Assembly (NCBI RefSeq): GCF_028769735.1
Contig: NC_088173.1
Span: 11,553,038 to 11,617,037 of the forward strand
Length of the DNA stretch: 64,000 nt
Origin: Zonotrichia leucophrys gambelii
Taxonomy: Eukaryota; Chordata; Aves; Passeriformes; Passerellidae
Direction of reading: 5' to 3'
The notes under the pieces are model-generated. The model ran no database searches and was not told the origin of the DNA. It was given only the letters and a program-made list of their open reading frames with translations. Position numbers and translations under genes: made by a program. Positions 48,701 through 62,630 of the stretch are shown here, piece after piece; position 1 is the stretch's first letter; each line of letters begins with the position of its first letter.

Positions 48701-51700
48701 AAACTCTACTTTTCCGTAAGAGGCATCTCTCCACAGAATGGATAGAAGACCCTTTCAAGTTCCTTTTTTTCCTCTTTCTCCATTGTTGCTGAGATATACA
48801 ATGAACATCCAGATTTAATAATTTTCGTTCACAATAATAGTAAGAAATCTGAAAACAAAACCTTGTGAAAAATGAATACGATAAATCCCATAAAAACTCT
48901 AAAATGGAAACACGACACAATGTCAAGGCAATCCAAATTAAAAGAATATATTCCCAGTATGACTTCAAAATAGCTATTGTGTTTCAGAGTAATGATAAGC
49001 TTAGAAACAAGAGAATTTTATGTTTCCCTGTACTTTTATGCTAGGGTCTCAAAGCACTTTACAGCTGTAAACTGAGCAGTGTTGCAGATGGAGGGGGAGA
49101 AAGGCAGCAGTTTGCACATGGAGAAACAAAAATTATGTAGGGGACAATGTAATGTTAGGGACATTCCATGGTTAGGGGCAAAAGTAGGAAGACAAGAAGA
49201 TTTTTTTTGATTCATGTATCTAGATTCTGTGAGCTTACCAGTTATCCCTTCCAAAAAGTATTTTTGTGTAGTCAGAAACTGTTCTGCAACTACCAACACT
49301 GATATAAATCAATGGTCACAGGAAAGGAAATGAGATATTTCTCAAGTTAGATTTCCTACTCTGCTATTGATTTTCTATGTACCTCTATCTTAACATTGGT
49401 CTGTAGCTCACTTGTCTTTTGTAAACTCATGCACTGATATCCTTGAAAGAGCCAGATAAGTGCAAACAGTTTTTTTTTTCTGTACTGAAGATGCCAGCTG
49501 ATAGCTGCTGTATCTCTGTGTGCAGGTTCTTCTACTTCATCAGGATCCAGAGGTGACAATTAAGAGTTTCAGAGACCTATGGGGGTTTTTTAGTATGTTT
49601 TGTTGTCTTTTCAGATCCTCTGGGTATGAAATAAGAGACAACTATGGATGTACTGTACGGGGCTGCTTGTAAAAAATGTCACAGGAAGCCTCCTTGTGGC
49701 ATACAGAGTGATCTGATTTATTTTTTTCTGTACACAGGGATAGTACTGCATATGTTGATGAATACTTTCACATTTTAGCTACCTGCTAAATTTTTCCTTT
49801 TGAAAAATTGCTTTATCTATAGTTCTTGGCTGAAGTAGTTAGAATTCCTTTTTTGTCCTTAGCTGAGGTCCAAGTGCAAAATCTTTGATAAAACACAGTA
49901 ACAGTCCATATCAAACATTGTTTCACACAGAATATGAAGAAAATTAGTTAAATCTGAACTGACTGAATATGCTCCCCATGCTTTATAGTGTTTATAATAC
50001 TGCATTTTCACCAAACAATGATTTAATAACCCGAGCAGGCCTGTTGGTTTTATTTTTCTAAAGTCAGGCTTTTGTGTGAAGGGCTACTGAAACCTCCCCT
50101 TTTCTTCCCTCTTTTCTTGTTCTATTAATTTCCAGGATATCGTGTCCTTGATCACAGAAATATTTCAAGAAAAACAATGTAGTAGAATTCCCTGGAGTGA
50201 GTCTTCAGTGATACCTTCCTGTTCTAGTAAACTACAGTTCCTCATTAGAAATAAGAATATCTGTATCGCTTTCATTAATTTTTCATTCCAACACATTTTT
50301 TACTCTGGTCTTTATACATAGTGCCCTCTCTGAACTTTCCTGTTTTGATGAGGACAAACAGTATTTCAGTGAAATGCTGCAATGTTTTTCTGAAATGTAT
50401 CCCTTTTCCTCAAGGTTCAAAAATAACTCCCCATATGCTTTTAGACATTCTAATGATCAGTTTGCAGCGTTAATGATGTTGGATTTAGAAATGGTCCAAA
50501 GAGACAAATATTATGCATGAATGTAATGTAATAAGATTGGAATTTTGAAAGAGAATTTTAATTATTTTATTATCCCCTAAGAGAACTGAGGAATAACGTC
50601 TGTGTTAAAGAGATTTTGATAGGAAAAAAGCAGAATGAGTGGATGACTAATGGGTTTCCATTATGGAAACAATGCCTACGTTATAGCATTTCTTTTCAAT
50701 GAAGTGAGAATAACTTGGCTCTATCAAGGGGTAAGTTACCTTTAGAAATTTTCTTTGTTGATTTAAAATCCCTTTCATGAAATACTCAGCATGCTAAGAA
50801 CTTCTGGATTTCTCTATTTGGGCAACAAGAACTTAAAAAAAGGGGTAAGGCAGAGGTATTTTTATTATGATGCTGTCCAGGTTTTCATAGTTGCAGATAG
50901 TAATTTAATATGAAAACATGATAACTGTAATTTAAAAAACCAAGTATCTGTTGAGATATGAAAATAATCTTACACATCCAAAAAAGAAAGTATTTTTAGA
51001 CCTCAAATGAAAGTTTTCCTATTGAATTTAGTGGTCAGTGGATCAGCCATTTCTTACATTTTCCCCAGCTTTTTTAAATAAACAACATGAATAATCTTTG
51101 CTGCTTGGAACTGATGAGGAAAATATTGATCTTATAATGTCAGGATTAATAAGAATAGAGAGGAACTTCCACAGTTGCTGAGAGATTGATGGCCCTGACC
51201 TCTGCAGCCTTTGCTGCATCCTGGTTGGGCTAGCTAGCCCTTTTTGAAACAGGTCCTTATTTCTGATTGTTCTTATGTGGTTCATTCTTTTTTGCCATTC
51301 TGTCATTCTTTTTGGCCCTTTTCTTTTCATGTGAACTTCCCAACATTGTTAGGTGAGAATTTTAAGGGAGTTGGGAGTTAAAAATTCAGAGGGGTTTGAA
51401 TGCCAAGCTGCTGTGCACATCTCATTTTGTGTTATGTATTCAGCAGGCAATTTACATATATTTAAGATGCATAAAATGATAGAATTCAAGTTTCTCTTTT
51501 TACTGCTTCATGAAATTTGAATGATTTTTAATATAAATGTTCAATAATTGATATATAAAAGCAAAAATAATCCATATTTCAATGTTTGGCCAGTCTATTT
51601 AAAAGCAAATTGTAGTAAAAACCTGGCAGACAATGAATTAAGTGCTATGATTTCTTTGGGTTCTCTGAGAACACATATTTTCTTAGTAACTGCCAAATGT

Positions 51701-52786
51701 TCCTTTCATGCCTTTCTGTAGATCCTATAAGGAAAAAAGGTAAAACCAATTTAAAAATGTATATTGCATTTATGTTGACAGCTTGCAGAATAAATTTCAA
51801 ACTTACTGATTCCCAAATACTTTTAACATCTGTATAATAGAGAATTTGTAGTGGAAACAACCATAGTGCCAGAAATACTGCAGTGATGTTGCTGATAGAA
51901 CTGTGACTAAATGAAAGATGTAAGATAATGCACTGATACATTATCCTAAAAGTGCAGTGAACTAGTGACAAGGTTGTGTTTGAAATTCTGTTGCTGAATC
52001 AAAAAAAATAATGGAATGTATATAAAGAGATATTTTTCCTCTTGATCTCCCAGTATTTGGGGATTGCTTTTTTGCTAGAAATGATTGCCGTAGCTCCCTG
52101 AGTGTCTACAGAAAACCAGACAAATGAGTATCCAGTAGCCTTAGACTTGCTGCTTTCTCATAAAGAAAGAAGTTGTCTCTGATAGATACACCCCTACCAA
52201 GGTTGACTCTAGCAGATTTAATTTGATCTTTCAAGCACGGATTAAAAATAGTGTTCTTGTTTCAGTTAGAACATTACCACTTAAGCTTCAATACAAAAGG
52301 AGCTTTTTCATCATCCCAAAGCACACACTCTCAAACATTTTAACTGACAGTGGTTTAGTATTTGCATTATCTTTCCCTGATTGTGCATTTTTCACCAGAG
52401 ACAGATGATAAAAGTTTATGGGAGAGAATATCTGCAGTAACATCAAGAAAAGGCTTCATATTCTGTATTACTAGGGACTGCAGAAGAAATTGGTGATGGC
52501 TAGAAATTGCTTTAAAAATTTTTTGCATTTTCCATATGTGAGCATTTCTGCATATTTAGCTGATACAGCTGTTTTGCAAGGAGGTAAACAGCATCAGTCT
52601 TGTTTTAACATTAGAACCAAGGTTTTAGAGATTCCTCCAGTATTCCTGGACCAAGGAAGATGATTTTTGCGTGGTTTAATTGTAGAATTAAAAATTCATC
52701 CTGTTGCTAAGTAGAAGTAAGTATACAGATGTAAGATCAATTATTTCAAAGAAAATAAAGTCTCAAAGGCCAAGGTCTAACTTTAT
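45740..52786. other. Unique AT-rich non-coding sequence
   Basis: About 7 kb with no recognisable gene, RNA gene or transposable element. Open frames are all under about 110 codons. Confidence 0.5.
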
Positions 52787-52818
52787 TTGCACCTATTGCA
52801 AATTGCACCTATTGCAAA
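52787..52818. repeat. Perfect 16-bp tandem duplication
   Basis: ttgcacctattgcaaa occurs twice head to tail. The end of the second copy forms the left arm of the hairpin at 52814-52839. Confidence 0.9.
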
Positions 52819-52839
52819 TCTATTTGCAGATAGATTTGC
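52814..52839. repeat. Hairpin with 10-bp perfect stem
   Basis: Arms gcaaatctat (52814-52823) and atagatttgc (52830-52839) surround a six-base loop. Its left arm comes from the 16-bp tandem repeat. Confidence 0.8.
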
Positions 52840-52888
52840 TTACATCCACTTTCATATATTTTATGTCATGTTTTAATTTGATGAAAGT

Positions 52889-53033
52889 GGAGCAGCTTTC
52901 CCAGGTAAGGGGTTGAGTCACCGTCCCCGAAAGTATTTAAAAGCATGGTTTAATGGTGAACTTTGCAGTGTTAGCTTTGTGGTTAAACTCAGTGATCTCA
53001 AGATTCTTTTCCAACCTAAATTATTCTTGTGAA
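52889..53033 (+). mobile_element. CR1 LINE 3'-end fragment
   Basis: About 145 bases match the CR1 3' terminus in the sense direction. The ttgagtcaccgtcccc block is followed by gtatttaaaagcatgg, then gtggttaaactcagtgatct, then ttccaacctaaattattc. The copy ends near ttattcttgtga, a decayed form of the ATTCTATGA tail repeats. It is severely 5'-truncated and carries no intact coding sequence. It is the only CR1 copy on the plus strand here. Confidence 0.85.
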
Positions 53034-56000
53034 CATGATTTGGGGCTTGAGGACCTCCCATAAAAGTTTTTGCTTCCATGTTGTGTTCATACTGTACTGT
53101 AATGCCCAAGGGGGCCATTGTGTTCTGTTGTCATGCACAGTGTAATGCTGACTGATCAAACTGTGTTGTTGTTCTGAGCATTTGGCAGAATTCCTCTACC
53201 TTTTCTGTGGGATCAGCTGGATGGGTGGGAAATGCATGGAAGTGGTCAGTCTAAGTGAATGGACTGACTAAGGCTTGCATGTTGCAGAGCATTGCTGCAT
53301 TTCACATAATTTATCAGAAATTAGAATTCCAATATCTCATATTTGTGGAAAATACTGTACTGAGAGCTAAAACAGCACTTATGAAGACTGTTTTCAGAAA
53401 ATGAAATGTTAATAATTCACCCCTGTCTAATTGTAATCAATCCTCTTATCTGTGGGTTTAATGTCTAGTCCCATTAATAAAAAATAGTCTATATTGGAAC
53501 CATCAAACCTGTCATCATCATCATCATCAGCGTGATTGTATGATTGAATTTTTAGGTCTGCAGAGAACTTTGTCCGCACAAGTGTGTTCTTGTGATCTCT
53601 TAGCTTTTAAACCCTTGATCCATTGTATTTGATGAAAGAGCCCTCCCAGCCTTCTGCAGAGACTGAAGAGACACTCAGTGTGTTCCTGTTCCTGGCAGAG
53701 GTGCCTATGACAATGGATCCCTGTAAACATTTTTTTTTTCTTTTTGGCTGAACAGAAGGTTTTCTGTAACAAATGCACACTCATAGTGCCCATAGTTCTG
53801 TCCAGAGTATTACTCCATGTCCTACCACAACAAGTAGAGCAATGCAATAGGAGCAGGTCTGTAGAGCAGAATAATTGATCTTGAGGATCTGGCATTTATG
53901 CTACACACATTTCAAAAGTTTTAGATTAACTTAGGCCTGTTCCATATGTGAGAGTGCACTGGGTGTTCTCCCAAACTTCTGTCTCCTAATGTAGTTCAAG
54001 TGGAAGGGATCCAGGTGCTCTCTGAGACCATTCTGTTGTACAAATAGGGGTATGATACATGGAGAGAGAGGCAGATGCACATGAAATGCACATTCCTGAT
54101 ACAAAACTTGCATTCAGTGTTGGCTTGATTGAGCAATTTTTTGACTGAAGAAGTAAAGCCTCAAGACCAAAATAATTTCTAAAAAAGGCAGATTTAAAAA
54201 GTAGCCATTTGATTTTCAGATTATGAAATTTTACTTAGAATTACCAGATAATTATAATAGTTTCAAATTCTCTTTTATTAGTGTATTTTACGACAGGTGC
54301 TGGCAACATTTATTGTGGCTGTATGTATTTCTATTTAATAGAGAAATCTAAGGATGATGCCAGATAGGAGTGCTCTTTAAGGCATGTAAGCAGTGAAATC
54401 TGTTAATAAAGGAACTGAGTTTATGTGGATATTGAGGAGTATTTATTTTGCTGAGATGAAGTTAGTGTTTGCAGTGTGAAGAAGTAGGCTAAGAAATACT
54501 CAGTACAAAACTTTATTATGATAGTATTGGTCATACTGTTTAACTTTCTTCCTGACCTAAAAATTATGATCCCATTTCTCTGCTTAAGTCTAATCTGACA
54601 GTAATGGAGGTATTTCAAACATTCTAAGTCCCTACAAGTTTGTGAAAATGCCACCCTGGGTAGAAGAAGTACCAGCTGTCTGAGCTGGGGAAAGGCTGCA
54701 ACTGAGCCCTCACTGGACAACATAGAATCCACACTGGTGGAAACCAGGAACCTGGAACTCAATTAGATACAGGAATAGCCCATCCAAACATAACAAAATG
54801 CTCATCAGTTCTCTTGTTAAGCATGAAAATTTAATTTTCATTAGGTTTTTCTTTTCATCTTTAACTGTGAAAAATTAAAATAATGAAGCTGAGATTGAGG
54901 GTTTATATTACTGGGTACCAGTAGTTTATCTATTCTCATTGACTGAAATGAAAGCAAGATTGTTGCACTTTACTGTTCTATAACTTTTGGTCTGTTTGTT
55001 TTTGGTGATTCACTGAGGCACATAAGCAGGAGAAAGACAGTGTAGTTCCTGAAGCCGTGTGTAAAGAGCAGTAACAGAAATTAAGGGCTTCAGTGATGTT
55101 GTAACTGAAATTTGAGGTTGCTGAGAGATGCTGGTTGATGCTATTGCAGGCTTGCTGCTTCTTTTATCTACATATATCAGCAACGTTCATTTGAAAAAAA
55201 GTGTTTAATGTCATCAGCAGTCACTTGACAAACTGTGCTCTGCATGAATCTCAGTTTTAGGAACAGCAGGTTAAACATTCACATTTTTACAAGTAAATAG
55301 ATAGTACCAGTCTTCTAGAACTCATGCAGTTGGAAGATGTTTGCATTCTGCTTCTACATTAAGAATTCCAGCCACCAGAAGTTTACTGCATTGATTTAAT
55401 TTGGAAATATCTTATTCAGACATCTTTATCTAATTTCCCTGACAATTGTTGGCTTCTTTCCCTTATGCATGAAAATATAAATTCATTGAAAAGTTGGGGC
55501 ACAGAAATAATGAGAATGACTTCTGGATGAAATGACATTGTATGTGCAGCCTGATTCATTAAATGGTCTGAAATGTTGATTTAGAAAGCTGAAAAGAAAA
55601 TCTCCTGAAATAAAATATGTCCTTACAATATAGCATTAAAAGTGTCTGCCCAGTTGGGGAAAATACATTTCTAACAATGCAAAGTTGCCTTCCCAAATAC
55701 ATACCTGTGTATTTTCTATCATAGTACAGGAGGAGATGAAGGGCATGTATTTAATTTTGCTTTCCAACATAAACCCTCAAGATCTCAACTTTCCCACTCA
55801 TTTTTTAAAAGTTACCATCTGTAAGGGAATTAATTTTTAAGTGTTGTAATTTTATAATTTCTCAATTACCAGGTGGCTAACATTACAGTTTTTTATTTGC
55901 TTTCTCTCACTAAAATATGGTTCCTCATTTGAGTACTGGTCTGGGAAAAAAGAATAAATTATACCCAGGTCTGAATAGATATATAAATATGAGAAAGTTA

Positions 56001-56962
56001 CAACAGTGCCTAATTCTAGGAGTTGGCATTAGTTTAGACTGGGTTGGACTGTGCATCATAAACCTCTCAATGATAACAACCATCTATGGGTCCTGATTCT
56101 CATGTACCTTATTCTGGTTTTTACCAGCTCCCTGACTGGAGTATAATTACTTCTGATTTATAGATACCAGATTTATAGCTTCTGTGGATTATCTTAATTT
56201 AGTTAAATTAAAATAAAATTAATCAAAACTAGTTTGGAAATGTTTTGTCAGAATACTACAAGCACAGTATTTTTCTATATAATAAACAGATACTCTATGG
56301 ACATTAGAAATTCATTCTGATACAGTGTGTGCGCACAAGGACATGCAGCTCAGCTGACTTAGTCTTATGTTAGTTGTAATGAACAAAATTTATCCCATTA
56401 CCAACAGTTTTCAAAGTTTTATGTATTTAAGTGATTCTCCAGAAGCTAGTGATGCCATTTTTTTATCAAGGGCTTATTTTATAAAATATCCCATTATCCT
56501 TTCAGTAGGTGCAGGCAATGGTCATCATCTTCACTTAGAAAACTGATACAGATACAGGAGCAGAGCAGTATCTTCCTTATTGGAAGTCCATTCTTGATTA
56601 AATAATATGAGATGCTGCTAAATGTTCTTATTTGTAGGCTCGGTATGTTTAAAATTTAAATGTTCTTTGAGGATTGTCCTCTGTTTGTAAGCATCAATCC
56701 CATCCGTAAATACTAAAGAATAAAACTAAAGGCTGGGTTGTATGGAGTGTCATAAAAAGGTGATTCTCCAAAACTCTGCCTTGGGTGGTAAGATAATGCA
56801 CAGCACTGGGTGAATGGTGTCTCCCTATCACACACCAGAAGCATATGGTTTATATGTAGGATATCACAACAACAGAAGGATAAACTAAGAATGATGAGTA
56901 ATTTTTGCTCTCCAATGGCAGTCATGGCATAGAGTGCTAAATGTAGTTAGGAAAATCCAACT
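53034..56962. other. Unique non-coding sequence
   Basis: No gene recognised. An (ATC)n run lies at 53512-53529. At 53527-54113 two minus-strand open frames (122 and 60 codons) sit close together. The first holds a lysine run from an A-rich stretch. Neither shows a known domain, and both are probably chance. Confidence 0.45.
53512..53529. repeat. (TCA)6 microsatellite
   Basis: Six TCA units without interruption. Confidence 0.85.
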
Positions 56963-57115
56963 GTCTAAAATCCAATTGCTACATTCTGTAAAATTCTCAC
57001 TGAAACAGTTGAGGTATTTAGTTGAAGAGGGAGAATGATGGAAAGAGATGAGATTTAGAATAGCTAAAACTTGGTAGACTTGACAGACTTCTGTTTATGT
57101 TTAATCCACAGAAAC
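56963..57115 (+). repeat. Diverged local duplication, copy A
   Basis: Resembles 57728-57880 in the same orientation about 770 bases downstream. The core ttagttgaagagggagaatg (57018-57037) is identical over 20 bases in both. Flanks share the order of short matches: ctaaaat, tgaaac, gagattta and related words, aacacttg/aaacttgg, and taatc. Either an old tandem duplication or two copies of an unrecognised repeat. Confidence 0.55.
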
Positions 57116-57727
57116 ATAGATTAAAGTATTTTCTTTATATAAATATAAACAAATATTAAGTATTTTCTTCCAGTTTTAAAAAATCTTGTAGTGCCCGTAT
57201 AAAGATAATTATGTTCACGTTTTTTTCTGTGTCATGGTTTATAATTTACTGGCAGTGGTGGGCCTTTGGTTAAGAAACGTGTCTACAGAATGGATATTTC
57301 CAGATCTGATATTGCTTCACTGTCTCAGATCTTTCTATGCCTTATTTCTCCCTAAATCTGTGGAAAAAAAATTCCAAGTTTTAAGAATGCTAAAAAGTGA
57401 TACATACTATATGCAGTAAACACTGCAGTCCTGTGTCAGATGCTGCTGTCCTTACACCTACTGAATAATCAAGATTTGGAACAGTCATATGCAGATTTTG
57501 AGCAATATAACAAGACTTTTTTCACTATAGAACGTGTTTTAAACTAACAATGTCCCACAGTGCTCAGTAGTTGACCTATTATTTTATTTAGTTTAAATCA
57601 AGGGTTTAAACCAGCAAGGCTATTGTGCTTAAATTTTGTGTAATTTAAATATGAGTCTTTTGTAATTCCACAGAGGTTATTAATTTTGTATGCATGAATA
57701 AAAACTTCCAGACAGCAAAGTATTAGT

Positions 57728-57880
57728 GATTAAAATATAAATGTCATACTCTAAAATCTTCACTCATAGTGAAACTGAGTTTTTTTCCTTAGTTGAAGAG
57801 GGAGAATGGTAGAGGTAAGATTTAAAACAGTTAACACTTGAAAGACAGACATCCGTGATTGCTAATCTCTAGATATGAAT
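57728..57880 (+). repeat. Diverged local duplication, copy B
   Basis: Second copy of the segment at 56963-57115, with the identical 20-base core at 57789-57808. Small indels separate the copies outside the core. Confidence 0.55.
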
Positions 57881-60756
57881 GCAGATACAAGTTTGTTTTT
57901 TTACCTGCAAGTATAAAGGACAGATAAGCATGTTTTTATCAGTGAATTTTGCTTAATTGCTTTCTGATGGTATCTAATACTACTTCTTAAATTATTGTGT
58001 TTCTATTAAAAGGTAGGTTGTAATCTCAGGTCTTTATAGGTTGAAGTGTTTTTCTTCTTTTAATTTAAAGAGGAAGAGAGCTATTATCCTTTCTGCTGTG
58101 TATTTATTTAAGAATTTCAATTTTTCTTTTCAAAAATATTTACTGGTGCTAATTACTGTTGTTCTAAATACACATTGGTAGAAGTGGAAGAGTTTTGCCA
58201 TGCTTGTCATAATCCAAGAATAAAAAATTGTTTTCAAATGGGCAGGATGCTTGCAGAGAATGTGAGAAGAATTTTGAGTCCTCACCTTGTCTATTCTGGT
58301 GGCTCAGTGATGAGCCCCATTTGATGTATTCTGGGTGGATGTCTGGAATTTCTAATTTGCATCTACGATGTTCTCTGGTGAAAATGCAAATCACCTAATT
58401 TTTGTGCAAAATGAGAATGGGGAAATCTTGGAGGTCTCAGAAAGCTCCCAGGCAGCTTCCAGGCCTCCTGAGCTTACAGAGAAGTTCATGGTGTGGTTCA
58501 TACCACCCTAATGACTGATCAACCTATGGAGCCTGTTCCTACCATCTTTGCTGCTGTTGTGAAAACGCAGAAGTAAAAGGACTAAGAGAGCAAGAAAGCT
58601 TATGATGAGACTTCAGAAACTCAAAGGCATGTTGAAATATTTGCTTTTCTCCTTTTCTCCTATCTGCTAAAGCAGAAAGACAAAAAAAGACCCCTATTTG
58701 TGAAGGCAGTTTATCCCAGTCATTTATTTATCAAGCAGTGGGGAGATCTTTTTTGCTCCCTTGTATATTTTAAGGTTGAAACACACCCTGTATATCTAGC
58801 AGACTCCAGAATAGTGGGTTTTAATTAAAAGATTCTGGAACTTTATAAGCAAAGTTAACCTATTTCTTTGTATTGATGTGATTCAGTGAGAAAAGCTAGG
58901 ACTGCATATGATGAACAAGTAGTTAAAATAACTGCACAATAAAAAGAAATATCTCCATCATTGTTACTCTAGTGAATTAAGGTTATCATAAGGAAAAAAT
59001 AATTGCATTAAAATCTCAGCTGTTACATTTAAGAAGTAATCTTACAACAGAAGAGGAGGAAACAATAAAGATTTTGTGACGCAGATCCAATTTACTACAC
59101 AGTTCCTGGAAAACAGATTAGGGTTGTCTTAAATTTATATTGAGACACCTTTTTTCAATCCCAGAATACAATGTAGCATGAGTATAATGCTTACTAACAT
59201 CCTGGGCATTTTAAAATTTGGAATCTGCTTGCCACTGCATAATTTCAAACAGCAAAAGAAAATCAGGAGGGATTAATTCAGTCTCTAAAACTTAAAAGGT
59301 TGTTCTAAAGGTCCCCTGTCAGCCAGTCTTATTCCTTACCTATGGGAGATGGCTACAAGAAAAAAACACCTGGCTCCCTTCCTTTCACAGGCCTGTGGAC
59401 TTTTTCATGTTGCACCAATGTGTCCCCATAAAATAGCTTGTGTTAAGCAAACAAAATCTAATGTATCAGGATCTGCTATCATGTGTTTTAGGGTATTAAT
59501 TAGAAACCATGATAAAAACTCCAAGTTAACCATCCCCTCCATTCTTTGAAAAGTTTGCTGGTAGCAGAACTTGCTTGTTTGGTTTCTAATGTGAACCAGC
59601 AATCTCACACTTACTGTTATTTCATCTACTTAAAACCAGCTGCCACAGACTAATATGAGCTCCATGTAGATTAAAAGGTGTCCAGATTGGTAGAACCCTT
59701 ACTCTCTGGTTACTTTACTTCTCAGGAAGAATCCTGAGGCACAGAGTTACCTGATAACACTTTTCACTGAAAAAGCACATGTTTTGCTAAAAAAAAAGGT
59801 CTATAGGCCATTATAATCATTACTTCTACTGCTTAGCTGTGAGCTCTACACAAGTACTCCTAACAGTCTGCAGTTTTCTTATGCTTTTGGAAATAAGCGA
59901 TTCTTTAGCTGGTTGTCCTGGCAAGTAGCCACTAAATTCTACATGAGAGTAGGAAAATGAACTCATTTTATATGCATATAATATTCAGGGGGTCTAGTTT
60001 TACCTAATAGCTTTATGTAAAATCCCCCTTTCCCCCCCAGTATCCATGACAAAGGCAATAAATATTGAAGTCTGTTCTTCATCAATTTTACAGTAAACTC
60101 ATCACTGTGTGATTGACTATGCACTCAGCTACCTAATCAGTGTATCAGAAAACTAATTCGGGCAGAGCAGCAATCCAACAGACCTTGCCTTTTGCATATG
60201 CATTTGGTCTGATTACTGAATTTGCAGAAATAACTGAGTTACTGTCTTCATGTGGATAGCAGGAACTCACAGAACATGAATATTGCTATTTATATAGCTA
60301 TATGTATGGGAGTTGCTATATATTGTGCAGCATCTCAATTACACTTGAAAAATGGTTGAACGGTATCAGACAACTTAGACTGTTATGCAGAAAATAAAAT
60401 TAATAAAGGAAACTGGTCTGCCTTAGAGCTGCTGAGTTATTTCAGTTATCCTCTGTTAATCTGGAACTTCACACATCTTTTGCATTTGATTTTTATATTA
60501 CTGGAGTACATTGACCTCCCCAGCTAAGATCTAGCCTGTCTGCCATCTGCATAGCAAACATGCTAATACCCATTTTCCTCTACAAAGAACACAAAGTAGT
60601 TCCATTATTCGCCTTTACTGAAGAAAGCCTGGAGTGTTTCATAGCTCTTCGTGGTTTCTCTGGAAATCTCTTACACAGCTAGAAAGGGAAGTCTGGATTT
60701 TCTCAGTCATTTCCCCATTCCTTATTGACAGACAGTGTTTTTTTTTTTTTTTGCAG
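57881..60756. other. Unique non-coding sequence
   Basis: AT-rich. Weak similarity to the region after copy A may continue to about 57960. No gene or known transposable element was recognised. Confidence 0.5.
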
Positions 60757-60889
60757 ATCATTCTGAGTAATGCTCTTCCTTTGTCAGTGTCACTTTGCTT
60801 TGCTTTCTTGGTTTTAATAGCACTGGAGCAGATTGACTGTTTGAAGTCTGTGACAGCAAATTTGGAAGCAGAAGATGCTCTCTCTGAAG
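60757..60889 (+). other. Candidate internal exon
   Basis: A run of 15 T followed by gcag ends at 60756, a strong acceptor pattern. The segment ends GAAG before GTAAAG, a good donor. The 133 bases are open in one frame only (44 codons plus one base); the other two frames hit stops within the first 12 bases. The peptide starts IILSNALPLSVS, has a hydrophobic run, and ends in LEAEDALSEG, an acidic tail. If it leaves in phase 1, it can join in frame to 62631. No protein family was recognised. It could be an exon of an unannotated gene, of a non-coding transcript, or a chance arrangement. Confidence 0.25.
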
Positions 60890-62630
60890 GTAAAGGTGCA
60901 TGTCTTGGGCCATGAGAAAAGACATGCAAATGAGTCTCCATTGGTTATTGGTCCTTGTCTTTTATGAACAAGATTAGATCATTGTTCTTCTGTTTCCTTG
61001 ATTGTTTTTCCACAGAACTTATGAGAATATGTCTATCCTTCTTTGGTCTTCAGCTTTGAAAGAAGGACTTGCTTATGAGTGGTGGCTACAAAAAACCAGC
61101 AGCTTCTCCAAAAGTCATGAAATAAGACATAATTATTTCCACTGAAAGTAATATTTTGCATTTCACTTCAGATATTTTAATGCAAAGTGTTGTGTGAATA
61201 CCATATGTTCTCCAGCATTTCTGATTCTGTTCCTGTTTGCCTGGATGATGTGACCCTCAGGCAAAAAAGTTAATTGCAAGGGTACATGAAGAACTATAAC
61301 CTGGGGAAAGGATTATACATTTATTAGTAATATGATCATTGGTCATTTTTCTACAGTTTCTCTTAATTTGAACTGATAAAAAACTTGACTAAAAGTAGTA
61401 CAATACCAAAAGGAGGTCAAAATTACTCCTTCAGGAAAATAGTTTCTTTGTTTTTAGTTAGACATACTTTATATGCTAATAATGTCAATTCATTTGATTT
61501 ACTTTATGCAGTTGGCAGCTAAACAACTACAGAGGCTCCAAACTTCAATTTTCTGCAGACAGACAAGTGGCCAGAGACCATCTTCAGTGTTATTAAAAAG
61601 GCATTTTAATTCCTGAAGCAGTTGGGTAGAAATAACTGTAAAATAATAAAAATATTTTTTAATGGGTTGTGGGCACAGGCTTATTGGAAAGGTATTTTTT
61701 CAGGTAGTGGAGTTGCCTGTTTTTGTTTTTTTTTTTTAATACAATAATTTCCTAGTGTGGACTGCAGATAAAAAACTGTTCTCTTGATGATTTCAAATAA
61801 ACCATATTCCATAAAGAAGCTTTGTTTTTGCTGTACGTCGTGACAGTTCTTTTACAATGGTTTCTATTACACCCTTAAGCATTGTCACTTGATTCCTGTA
61901 ATGTTAATTACCTCTGAAAGTTCCCTCCAGCACTTCTTAAGAATATGAGTAATTGTAAATGCATCAAAATGACTTCCATCTTCTGTGCATTTATTAAAAA
62001 TAAATAAACTTGACCCAGGAATTAAGCAACAATGAAGTTTATAATAGTGAAGCTAAAAAGCTTTTTTTTTTCCTTGGATTAATTGTGTATGTTTTACTCA
62101 CACTGAAACATTTTTTACAGCAGCAGTAGTGTCACACATATGGGGCTAATGATGTTGTCTCTCGAGGGAATATAGTAGCTTAGACTGAAGGAGTTTCTTT
62201 TCCTTCTAAATATGGTGTTTGGCTTTAGACAGGAATTCAGGTCAGCCCTATGATTGTATAGTACAGGAGTGCAGATCTCCTTCCTGTCTGATTCTCTAAA
62301 CTCTGTGTAACTGATGGATTTGTGGTATCAAAGATGTTATTATGAACTCACTGAAATCAGTGATCATCTACATGTGAAGTCAGACTTTCTCAATAAGTCG
62401 CTGAATGGTCCATGGACATTAGTTCCTATCTTTTGGATAGAAACACTAGAAAGGCCCACCAGGCTCTCTAAGTCTTTCAAGGCACCATAGACCATTTCTT
62501 TGTATGTAATATAGAACCCTCTTTGTGCACGACTGAGCTGTTTAATGTGGCTCCTGTGGATGCTTCCATGAATATTTTTCTTCAGTGATGTGAGTTCCTG
62601 ACAAAAATCCTTTGTCCTTTTTTTCTGCAG
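60890..62630. other. Possible intron, otherwise unique sequence
   Basis: Begins GTAAAG and ends with the tract tttgtcctttttttctgcag, so it could be the intron between the two candidate exons. No recognisable repeat or gene is inside. T-rich runs lie near 61720-61738. Confidence 0.3.

Noticed and set aside
53527..54113. Two adjacent minus-strand frames suggesting a processed pseudogene
   Set aside because: No protein family recognised, no A-tail or target-site duplication seen, and the lysine run comes from a homopolymer stretch.
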